A stretch of DNA of 64,000 nt from contig JAWLCA010000022.1 in the NCBI GenBank assembly GCA_041687395.1, forward strand, positions 1 to 64,000. Direction: 5' to 3'. Positions 9,591-17,436 of the stretch are shown here, piece by piece (positions within the stretch are counted from its first letter, which is position 1; each line of letters starts with the position of its first letter). Source of the stretch: JAWLCA01 sp041687395. Its GTDB lineage: Bacteria; Pseudomonadota; Alphaproteobacteria; Rhodobacterales; Rhodobacteraceae. A program made the position numbers and the translations under genes. A model generated the notes under the pieces. That model saw only the letters and a program-made list of their open reading frames with translations. It searched no databases and had not been told where the DNA came from.

Positions 9591-12500
9591 GTGATTGACG
9601 TGAAGCGCCTCGGCCCAGAGGTTGAAGCCGTTCTTCAGTCCGTGGGGCTGAGTGAGCTTGCGGTCCGCTTTGCCGCCGAGGATATCGATGATGCCCTTTT
9701 CTGGTCATTGCGGGAGGACGATCTTCGGGAACTCGGTCTGAACCTTGGCCAGCGCAAAAGGCTTCTCGGGCGCATCAAGGCCGGTCGCCCAACCGGTCAA
9801 GCCGCTGCACCCCATTCCTCAACGCTTGAACTGCGTCGGCTGACAGTTCTGTTCAGCGACCTTGTTGGCTTCACCGACCTGTCCACAAGGATCGACCCTG
9901 ACGACCTGCATCGCGTCTTGCAGGATTATTATGGTGCGGCACGCAGGGTAGCTGGTCAGTTCGACGGATTCATCGCCTCAATCCAGGGCGATGGCATCGT
10001 CATGCTGTTCGGTTATCCCGCCAGCCGAGGAAGGAATGCCGACCGGGCGGTGGGTGCGGGTCTCGCACTGCAATCCGAACTTTCTGTGCTGGCGGCGCAA
10101 CAAGCGTTTGGTCAGGAGATTTCCGTTCAGGCGCGGATCGGGATCGCAAGTGGCACGGCAGTCGTCGGTTATCCGGACGGCGCCTTGTCCGACGAGGGGC
10201 TGCACATGGTGGGCCCCGTGATCAACCGTGCCGCCCGTCTTCAGACTCTCGCTACGCCCGGTACGGTGATCGTCGATCAACCGACACGGGCGCTGGCCGC
10301 CTCGGCCTTCGAGTTCGCGCGCCTGCCTGACGCGAACCTGAAAGGATTCGAGGGCGCTGTGGGGGTATCACAGGCGATCACACAGATCGGTTTATCGCAT
10401 CCAGGAACAGAAGCAGGCCTGCCCGGCGATAGCCGCAGCGCTCAGAGACCGGAAAGCGAGATGCTGGCGGCGGCATGGCGCACCGCCTGCACTCAGCGAC
10501 TGGTGCTGGTTCGCCTTGTCGGCGAGGCCGGTATCGGAAAGTCCACCCTGCTTAAGGAGATTGCGGCAAGAGCGGCGCCTCAGAGGGCGCGAATGACGTG
10601 GCTTGCATGCTCGGCCGTGGCCGCGCATACGCCGCTTCGCCCGGCGATCGATCTGCTCGAATCCCAACTGGCGCCATCACGCGGAGCCGGGACGGATGAG
10701 CTGCTCGAGCAGTTGCGTTTGCTCCTCCCCGATGGCAACTCAGATGAGGTCGACGCCATCGCGTCGCTCCTCGGGATTGCACGCGCGGCAGGTGGCCCGG
10801 CCATTTCCTCTGCAGAGGGCCGCAAACGGCTGCTCGATACCCTGGCGCGCCATCTGGTTGGCCGCCCTGATCAGCCCAACCTGCTTGTGATCGAGGATGT
10901 GCATTGGGCCGATGCGACCACGCGCGACCTGATCCAGCGCTGCGCAGAGCTTGCGGCGTCGCACAAGATGATGATCGTGGCATCCTCGCGGGATGTGCTG
11001 GACCCAATCTGGGACGATGACGAACGCTGTCAGAGCATCCTCGTCACCCCGCTTCGGAACGAGGCTGCGCGCGAGGTTCTGGCCAGGCATCTTGGCGGCC
11101 GTGTCCTTCCGGAAAGCGTTGTCGCGACGATCATCGCGCGCAGTGACGGCAACCCCCTCATGCTCGAGGCACTGGCCCGCTCGGTCGGGAGCCTCAGCGA
11201 CGCCGATCTGGGTCAGCAACTGCAGGTGCCGACGTCGATCTATGAAAGCATCTCGGGGCGGCTCGACGGCCTGCGGCATGGCCGGCATGTCGTCTCTTTG
11301 CTTTCGGTTTTCCAGGAACCGATCGATGAAACCACGCTGGCGCGGGCGCTCGGCTGCGGGCTGCAGGATCTTGATGGAGCGGTGATCGAGCTGATCGACG
11401 CCGGGATCGTCGAAAGGTTCGGGGGCGGCGCTACGCCAGGCTTGCGGTTCCAGCACAGCCTTTATCGAGAGGTGAGTTACGAGCGGCTGGTGAAATCAAC
11501 CCGCATCAGGCTGCACCGTCAGGTTTACGATGCGTTGACGTACACCGGTTCCGATCTGGAAACTGTGCGGCCGGGCCTCTTGGCCTGGCATGCAGCGCAG
11601 GCAGGCGATCATGCGAATGCAGCACCGCTTGCGCTGTCTGCCGGCGAGAAGGCGATGCAGAATTCGGCACTGATCGAGGCAGGGCATTTCCTGCGCCAGG
11701 CTCTCGCATCGCTCGATCGGTTGCCCCCCACGCGCGAGACGGACCGCTTGCGCCTCAAGGTGCTGATCGCCCAGGCGTCGGTCACCCGTGCACGACACGG
11801 TATTGCCGTCGACGAAGTCAATGAACTGGGCCAGAAGGCGCTGTCGCTGGCCCAAGCCTTGGGTGACAACCGCAGTGAACTCATCGCGCTCTCGGGGCTT
11901 TATGCCCACGCCTTGGTGCGGGCCAACTACCCCGCCGCCGCGACTTGGGCCTCGCGGTTGATCGAGGTCGCGACGGTGACGCAGGACGGTACCTTTCGAA
12001 TGATCGGCGAGCGCGGGCTTGGCGCCGTCGCCCTGCACACTGGTACGTTCGATGAAGCCGAGACACGGCTGCGCCGCGCGCTTGAGAGCTACGACACCGC
12101 GACGCACCTGCCTCTTGCGCATGCGCAAGGCTACGATCATGCCGAGCTTTCCGCGGTCTTCCTGTCCTTCACGCTCTGGCTCAAGGGCGACCCGGTCGAG
12201 GCGGCGCGGATCGGTGAGTTCGCGATCAGCCATTCGCGGCGTATCGAGCATGCCCATTCCCTGGCTCAAGCGCTTCTGTTCCGGTCGATGCTGGCGACGC
12301 TGGCGCGCGATCACGCCACCGCTCTCGCGTGCGGGCATGAGGCGATCGAAGTGGGCGGGCGTCATGGACTTGCCGTGATGCATGGGGCAGGCGGCTTCTT
12401 TGTCGAAGCCGCGCACCTGATGTCGCAGAGCCGACCGCCGGATCCCGGTGAACTGGAAGTGCTGCGAGAGCGGCATGATGCCTTTCTCAAGGTCAATCCT

Positions 12501-12902
12501 TACAATTACGGCCCGGTAACGGGCGCGGTCCTCGCCGATCTCCTGCTTCACGGCAACCAACCGACCCTGGCATCCGAGGCGTTGCGCATTGCCGAGGAAA
12601 CCCAAGACCGGACGGGCGAGACATGGTGCAAGCCCGAACTCGAGCGTGTCAGGGCGCGCCTGGAAGCAGCCGATAGTGACCACGCGGCGTCCATCCGGAT
12701 GCTGCGTGATGCCTTGCAGGCCGCCGAACACGGAAGAAGCAACATGCTGGCACTTCGCATCGCTTGCGATCTGGTAAAGGCCAGTCCGTCACCCGGTTCG
12801 ATGGAACGTTTGGCCACGGTCCGTCGCCGGATGATCTCGATCGACGACGGATGGGATGCTGTACGCTGTCAGAATCTGCTGAGGCGCACTGCGCCTGCCT
12901 GA
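9591..12902 (+). CDS. Class III adenylate/guanylate cyclase with SAM domain, AAA ATPase and TPR region
   Basis: Residues 1-65 form a SAM domain (LSELAVRFAAEDIDDALFWSL, DDLRELGLN). Residues about 82-265 are a class III cyclase domain with both metal aspartates (D90 in FSDLVGFT and D134 in QGDGIVMLFG) and the transition-state Asn and Arg (N212, R216 in INRAARLQ), so catalysis is expected. An AAA/STAND ATPase follows, with Walker A GEAGIGKST at 311-319 and Walker B LLVIEDVHWAD near 430. The rest (about 640-1100) is helical TPR-like sequence. The GTG at 9591 is the start; another GTG lies three codons on. The gene runs divergently from the two cNMP-binding proteins and its end overlaps the convergent flavoprotein gene by 34 bases. 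Confidence 0.9.
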   Translation: MIDVKRLGPEVEAVLQSVGLSELAVRFAAEDIDDALFWSLREDDLRELGLNLGQRKRLLGRIKAGRPTGQAAAPHSSTLELRRLTVLFSDLVGFTDLSTRIDPDDLHRVLQDYYGAARRVAGQFDGFIASIQGDGIVMLFGYPASRGRNADRAVGAGLALQSELSVLAAQQAFGQEISVQARIGIASGTAVVGYPDGALSDEGLHMVGPVINRAARLQTLATPGTVIVDQPTRALAASAFEFARLPDANLKGFEGAVGVSQAITQIGLSHPGTEAGLPGDSRSAQRPESEMLAAAWRTACTQRLVLVRLVGEAGIGKSTLLKEIAARAAPQRARMTWLACSAVAAHTPLRPAIDLLESQLAPSRGAGTDELLEQLRLLLPDGNSDEVDAIASLLGIARAAGGPAISSAEGRKRLLDTLARHLVGRPDQPNLLVIEDVHWADATTRDLIQRCAELAASHKMMIVASSRDVLDPIWDDDERCQSILVTPLRNEAAREVLARHLGGRVLPESVVATIIARSDGNPLMLEALARSVGSLSDADLGQQLQVPTSIYESISGRLDGLRHGRHVVSLLSVFQEPIDETTLARALGCGLQDLDGAVIELIDAGIVERFGGGATPGLRFQHSLYREVSYERLVKSTRIRLHRQVYDALTYTGSDLETVRPGLLAWHAAQAGDHANAAPLALSAGEKAMQNSALIEAGHFLRQALASLDRLPPTRETDRLRLKVLIAQASVTRARHGIAVDEVNELGQKALSLAQALGDNRSELIALSGLYAHALVRANYPAAATWASRLIEVATVTQDGTFRMIGERGLGAVALHTGTFDEAETRLRRALESYDTATHLPLAHAQGYDHAELSAVFLSFTLWLKGDPVEAARIGEFAISHSRRIEHAHSLAQALLFRSMLATLARDHATALACGHEAIEVGGRHGLAVMHGAGGFFVEAAHLMSQSRPPDPGELEVLRERHDAFLKVNPYNYGPVTGAVLADLLLHGNQPTLASEALRIAEETQDRTGETWCKPELERVRARLEAADSDHAASIRMLRDALQAAEHGRSNMLALRIACDLVKASPSPGSMERLATVRRRMISIDDGWDAVRCQNLLRRTAPA

Positions 12903-14269
12903 CCGCCGACCTCGGCCAGTGCACCTTCGTCGAGAAGATTGCGCAGAATCCGCTGTGCGACGGCAGGCCCAACGTCACGTTCCAGCCGCGCAGAAAGCGC
13001 CACAATGGGAGCGGGAGGATCGAGAATCTCCGCCAGCCGTGTGGCCGTTACGGGTCCGATCCGCGGCGCGGCCTCCTTGCTCTTGCAAAGCCAGATCGCC
13101 GGGGTCCATCGGATGCGATCCGCCTCGAGCACCGCAATCCGAGACAAGGGCGAAGCCAGGCCAAGCGGCCGGGACAGCGTCGGCCAACGGTTCGCTTCAG
13201 GTTTCTGGAGGGGCGTACCGGAAGTCGCGATGGTGCAGGTTGACCAGAAGGCGGAGTGCCGCCTCGTCTGCTCGCCATAGGCGCGCGCCGTCGCAGTGAG
13301 TGCAGCATCGGCAGCCCGGTGATGACGGTCGCGGATGAAAGACCGCGCCGCCGCATCGTCCCCCGCCGGATCCAGCAGCGTCGCGACGGCCGCCGCTGCC
13401 TGTGCGCCACTGCGAAAGGCATGAAGCAATCCATGCGAAGCAATAGGATCACGGGCCAGCGCTGCATCACCTATCCGCAGGACTCCGGGTGCTGGAAAAG
13501 GGTCATCTGCCAGCCTGAGCATCGCAGGCACCGCCTTGCCCACCAAGAGCTGTTCAGGCAGACCAAACAAGGAACTTGCGAGTTGCTCCTCAAGCATCGC
13601 CTGACGGCCTCCGGTGTCCAGCCCGGATAGCGAGCTGCCGGCAAGGAAAAGTGCCCCGGAAAGGCGGCCGTCGGGCAGGTAACAGGCCCATGTCCAGCCG
13701 TCGGACAGCGCCTCGATATGCATCAAGGGGGCGCGCACCCCCGCCGAGTGACACCCGGTGAACGGAAGCGCCACAAGCTGAACGCCATTCCTTCCACGCG
13801 ACGCTGTTGCCCCAAGACCGGCACGCCCCCGCGCGTCGACGACAAACCGTGCGGCGATTTCGTCCTGTCCAAGACGCACAACGGCGGCCTTGCCTGACGA
13901 CCGGATTTCCCCTGCACGTGCGACGATGGTCCGCGCGCGCGGCGCCATTGGCCACAAGGCACGGTGAAACCGACAGCGGTCCAGCAGCAGCGGCGCGGCC
14001 TCGCCAAGATTCCTGTACTCGGGTTGTCCGCGCCAGTGCATGTGCATCGTGCCCGCCCGTCCAAGACTGGCGGAGGCGAGTGCATCGCCGAAGCCCAGCC
14101 TTTGGGCAAGCGCCCATCCGTTCACGGGAAGGCTTTCGATCCGGGGCGACGGATCCCGGCCCGGATCGATTAGGGTTACCTGAAGCCCCGCTTCGGAAAG
14201 GCCCTTGGCCGCGGCCATGCCCGCTGGCCCAGCGCCAACCACCGCGACATCCGTTTCAACCCGGCTCAT
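12869..14269 (-). CDS. LodB/QhpG-like FAD-dependent monooxygenase (quinone-cofactor maturase candidate)
   Basis: An FAD dinucleotide fold opens the protein (VVGAGPAGMAAAKGLSEAG, glycines at 12, 14 and 17), followed by RIESLPVNGWALAQRLG, the kind of segment seen in LodB and QhpG flavoproteins and tryptophan-halogenase relatives. GVLRIGDAALARDPIASHGLLHAFRSG forms the second FAD-contact region. The last 80 residues resemble a small winged-helix tail (RIGPVTATRLAEILDPPAPIVAL). LodB is required for cysteine tryptophylquinone formation in LodA, and QhpG hydroxylates the precursor Trp in quinohaemoprotein amine dehydrogenase. Here it is the last gene of the operon, overlapping the radical SAM gene by 14 bases, so a maturase role is inferred. 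A generic geranylgeranyl-reductase-like enzyme is the alternative. Confidence 0.75.
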   Translation of the reverse strand: MSRVETDVAVVGAGPAGMAAAKGLSEAGLQVTLIDPGRDPSPRIESLPVNGWALAQRLGFGDALASASLGRAGTMHMHWRGQPEYRNLGEAAPLLLDRCRFHRALWPMAPRARTIVARAGEIRSSGKAAVVRLGQDEIAARFVVDARGRAGLGATASRGRNGVQLVALPFTGCHSAGVRAPLMHIEALSDGWTWACYLPDGRLSGALFLAGSSLSGLDTGGRQAMLEEQLASSLFGLPEQLLVGKAVPAMLRLADDPFPAPGVLRIGDAALARDPIASHGLLHAFRSGAQAAAAVATLLDPAGDDAAARSFIRDRHHRAADAALTATARAYGEQTRRHSAFWSTCTIATSGTPLQKPEANRWPTLSRPLGLASPLSRIAVLEADRIRWTPAIWLCKSKEAAPRIGPVTATRLAEILDPPAPIVALSARLERDVGPAVAQRILRNLLDEGALAEVGGQAGAVRLSRF

Positions 14270-15599
14270 CGAACCAGTCGGGACGATGTTCGATCATCCG
14301 CGAATAGGCCGACATGGAGAAATGCAGCCAGCCACGAACGAAGTCGCATGCGGGGCGCCCGGCATGAAGAACCTCCTGATGGCAACCACCGCCGCAGAGC
14401 CTGCGTGCCCAGCAGCGCGTACAGGGGGCTTGGCGTTCGACCGACCGTTCGTCCAGCCAGGTGCGGCGGGCCTTATGATCAATGCCGCCGCTAAGATCGC
14501 CCATCTTTCCCAGCGGGTCGTTCACAAAGCGGTGGCAGGCCGAGTAGGCCCCGCTCGCATCAACCGCGAGATAGTCGCGCGCCGCGCCGCAGGCATGGCT
14601 GCGGGGTCGCCCTTGGTGCAGTTCGCGTAGCGCTGTCGCAAGGTTTGCGAATGGGTGCGTCCGGCCATTGAGTACTGCCTCGAGCCATGAGTCGCCACAG
14701 CGGATCATCGCGTCCAGTAGCGCCGTAAAATCAGCCGGCTGAAGCGCACCCCGGCCGGTGGGCGAGGTGATCGACGGCGACACCCCGACCGATGAGAACC
14801 CCAGATCTGCCAGCGCGGAGATCGTATCGTCAAGATCAAGGTTCGCGGGCGTGACCGTCACCCGTGCGGACAGGGCGATCCGATCCGCGTGGCGACTCAG
14901 CCGGGCAACTCCGGCCGCAACCCGGTCGAAGCTTCCCTGTCCGCCTCGGCCCGGGCGCAGCCGGTCATTCGTTGCGCGTGACCCGTCCAGACTGACCGTG
15001 ACCGCAAAGCGATGCTCAGCCAGGAAGGCTGCATCCTGCTCGGTGATCAGCGTTCCATTCGTGGTGGTCGAGAACCCGACGGCGACTGCCCGCATTCCCG
15101 CGCGTAGACGCGCGTGGCGAACAGCGCGGTGGATGAGGTCGCGTGCGACCAGAGGTTCGCCCCCCATGAACGCGATTTTCACGCCGCCGCCGGGTGGCGT
15201 GTCTCCGATCAGCGTGTCGATGGCTTGACGCGCCACATCCCAGGACATCCGGCCGTCCGGTCCGCCGAAGTTGCCACCCGAAGCATAGCAATAGACGCAG
15301 GCCAGATTGCAGGTCTGCGATACGGTCAGCGCCAGTGCGCGAACGGGCCGCGTCGGGTTATCGGGAGGTGGCGCCAGCGCGGCGGCCGTCAGCCCGAGTT
15401 GCATGAGCGCCGCCGCCGTTCCCGCGTCGCCATCCAGCAGCCCCTTTGCGAGGGTGGCGGCCTGAGTATCGTCGAGACGATAGAGCCCCATCGTCTCGGC
15501 CACCAGTGCCAGGTCGCCTGCAAGATGGGCATGTGCGCTTTGTGGACGTGCGGCGTCCATCGCGACCGACGCAGGGGAAGGCGCCGAGTCACGTGGCAT
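14256..15599 (-). CDS. SPASM-domain radical SAM maturase, QhpD/anSME-like
   Basis: The radical SAM cluster motif is C97-x3-C101-x2-C104 (TCNLACVYCYA), followed by AFMGGEPL and STTTNGTLIT, both standard for peptide-modifying radical SAM enzymes. The SPASM region near the end has many cysteines in the expected order: HACGAARDYLAV, SACHRFVNDPLGKMGDL, PCTRCWARRLCGGGCHQE and ACDFVRGW. The CHRF...MGDL stretch is typical of QhpD, which makes thioether bonds in quinohaemoprotein amine dehydrogenase, and of anaerobic sulfatase maturases. The ATG at 15599 has GGGAGG nine bases upstream. It overlaps both neighbours in the operon, so the adjacent LodA-like protein is the likely substrate. No sulfatase is present in the window. 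Confidence 0.85.
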   Translation of the reverse strand: MPRDSAPSPASVAMDAARPQSAHAHLAGDLALVAETMGLYRLDDTQAATLAKGLLDGDAGTAAALMQLGLTAAALAPPPDNPTRPVRALALTVSQTCNLACVYCYASGGNFGGPDGRMSWDVARQAIDTLIGDTPPGGGVKIAFMGGEPLVARDLIHRAVRHARLRAGMRAVAVGFSTTTNGTLITEQDAAFLAEHRFAVTVSLDGSRATNDRLRPGRGGQGSFDRVAAGVARLSRHADRIALSARVTVTPANLDLDDTISALADLGFSSVGVSPSITSPTGRGALQPADFTALLDAMIRCGDSWLEAVLNGRTHPFANLATALRELHQGRPRSHACGAARDYLAVDASGAYSACHRFVNDPLGKMGDLSGGIDHKARRTWLDERSVERQAPCTRCWARRLCGGGCHQEVLHAGRPACDFVRGWLHFSMSAYSRMIEHRPDWFDEPG

Positions 15600-17436
15600 T
15601 CTTCGGCACCTCCCAAAGCGCGAAGAAGGGAATGCCCAGACCTTTCACGCCATCGCCGCGGGCCAAGCGCTCGGCCTCTGCCTGAAAGGCGCGCATCGCG
15701 TCGCGAGAGCGCAGGATGCACGCCTCTGCGCGCGGCATGTCATCGAGATGTTCGGCATCGTAGCCGTCTTTCAGCGCCCCGACGATATCTTGCAGATGAC
15801 CCAACGCCGGCTTGACAGCCGCATCGTCCGCCGGTGCGAGTTCAATGTCCCGCAGGACCAGCAACGGATGCGCCTCATACCGCGCCAGGAGTTCGCGAAT
15901 GTTGCGGAATTTCTGGTAGTGCTGCACTCCGTCGCTGTCGATCCGGACGGCAAGTTCGTAGAGCCCCGGAGGATAGGTTCCAGGGTTGCGGCGCAGGTGA
16001 TCGACCAGCCCGGCGTATTCGCTGTCCAAGGGGTTGGCCGGCCGCTCCACCTCCACAAAGTCCGCAAGCGCCGAAAGGGTGGCGGGCCGAAGCTTTCGTA
16101 CCCTTGCTTCAAGGTCATCCGGTGGCAGGCCCGTAACAGGATCGGCATAGGCGGGCTGAAACGGCTGGATGACGGGGACATACCCACCTTCAGGGTAGTG
16201 GCCAGCGCGATCCAGCGTCCAGAGAATCTGGTTGACCCATCGCATGTGGGTCATCTCGCTCAGAGCGACCGATAGAAGCGTCTGCCGCGCGGCGCGCAGA
16301 TCGTCGGCCAGATCCGGCCAAGCCCGGCGTTGATCGGACGTGACCTCATCCGGCGCCCTAAGCGAGAAATACGCGTAGAGGTAAACCATCGAGAGGGTGA
16401 ATTCGAGCGGTGCGAGTTCTTCGGTCAGATCCTGGATGACCTCGGCCGTCGATGCGTAGGCATGTCTCAATCCCGCCATCGGCGGGGTTGTCGGCGTTCC
16501 ATCGGTCTCTTCGCCTTGCAGCACGAAATCAAGCTCCTGCCAGCGCAGGTTCATTTCGTAGGGATCGTACTGCTCTGCCCGCGCGCGTTCGAGCGTGGAT
16601 GCCACAGAGACATCCCGCGCCGAACCGCGCCGACGCATCCAGTCGATGAAGGTGACGGCCTGCGCAGGATCGTCCGACGACGTCCCGTCCTCGAGTGACG
16701 GCCCCCGCACCGGCCCCAGCACGATGTCGGGATGGTTCGAGGCCCAGTACTGGCAGGCGCAATCCCGGAAGTCGTGCGTCCAGGGGCTGCACATCGAGGC
16801 CGTCAACTCACCGGGCCGGTAGACATCGGGGATCATCCCCTCGCCATCGAGATATCGACGCCGCTTGCCGCGCAGGACGACCGGATTGCCGACCGGCTGG
16901 CCCGCGGCATCACGGCGGGTGAGAGCGATTGTCAGGTCGGCTGTGTCCGGGTCCTGGTCGGCCTCGATGGAGCGGATCACCCACCAGCAGGTCTCGCCTT
17001 CATAGGGGATCATGTGCACTGCGTTCTGGAAGACATCGAAATCGTAAAGCGCGATGCGCTTGCCGTATTGTTCGACCCAATGGAGATACCATTCCCCATC
17101 GCCAAGCGCCGCGCCTTCTGGGCCGTTCAGCTGTTGCTTCAGCGTTCCAAGCCAGCCCGCATCCTCTTCGAAGATAGGATCGCTCTCCACATCGGCATTG
17201 ACCAGATGCGCACCCTGTGTGCCATCCGGCCCCGATGGTTCGATTCCAAGGAACTCGAAGGTGAGACCCGGAAAGAAGCGCACGTCCAGTTGTCGCAGGT
17301 CGAATTCAAGCCCTGGGTAGCAGTTGCCCACGCCTGATTCCATCAACGTCGAGGCAGGATTGCCAAGCACGGGCTCGGGATACGCCGGGGGGCATGTGGT
17401 CGCGGCGCGGTTGAGGGGTTTCGGCGCGTCACCCAT
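15589..17436 (-). CDS. LodA/GoxA-like carboxy half with quinone-cofactor motifs, fused to a ferritin-like diiron domain
   Basis: Residues 1-60 hold a PGIE-type segment (GVGNCYPGLEFD, C39). Residues 205-240 hold GELTASMCSPWTHDFRDC, which matches the MAVPWQ-D-C segment of LodA-type oxidases; W219 is the best candidate for the modified Trp, with C216, C226 and C228 close by. Together these are the carboxy-terminal, cofactor-bearing signatures of LodA. From about residue 330 the protein changes to a ferritin-like domain of the VioB/RebD type, with LAPLEFTLSMVYLYAYFSL (E345) and ALSEMTHMRW (E394, H397). The ATG at 17436 is chosen over an upstream ATG because GGAGGG precedes it; it overlaps the stop of the upstream gene by eight bases. 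The fusion is unusual. The substrate is unknown. Confidence 0.7.
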   Translation of the reverse strand: MGDAPKPLNRAATTCPPAYPEPVLGNPASTLMESGVGNCYPGLEFDLRQLDVRFFPGLTFEFLGIEPSGPDGTQGAHLVNADVESDPIFEEDAGWLGTLKQQLNGPEGAALGDGEWYLHWVEQYGKRIALYDFDVFQNAVHMIPYEGETCWWVIRSIEADQDPDTADLTIALTRRDAAGQPVGNPVVLRGKRRRYLDGEGMIPDVYRPGELTASMCSPWTHDFRDCACQYWASNHPDIVLGPVRGPSLEDGTSSDDPAQAVTFIDWMRRRGSARDVSVASTLERARAEQYDPYEMNLRWQELDFVLQGEETDGTPTTPPMAGLRHAYASTAEVIQDLTEELAPLEFTLSMVYLYAYFSLRAPDEVTSDQRRAWPDLADDLRAARQTLLSVALSEMTHMRWVNQILWTLDRAGHYPEGGYVPVIQPFQPAYADPVTGLPPDDLEARVRKLRPATLSALADFVEVERPANPLDSEYAGLVDHLRRNPGTYPPGLYELAVRIDSDGVQHYQKFRNIRELLARYEAHPLLVLRDIELAPADDAAVKPALGHLQDIVGALKDGYDAEHLDDMPRAEACILRSRDAMRAFQAEAERLARGDGVKGLGIPFFALWEVPKNAT

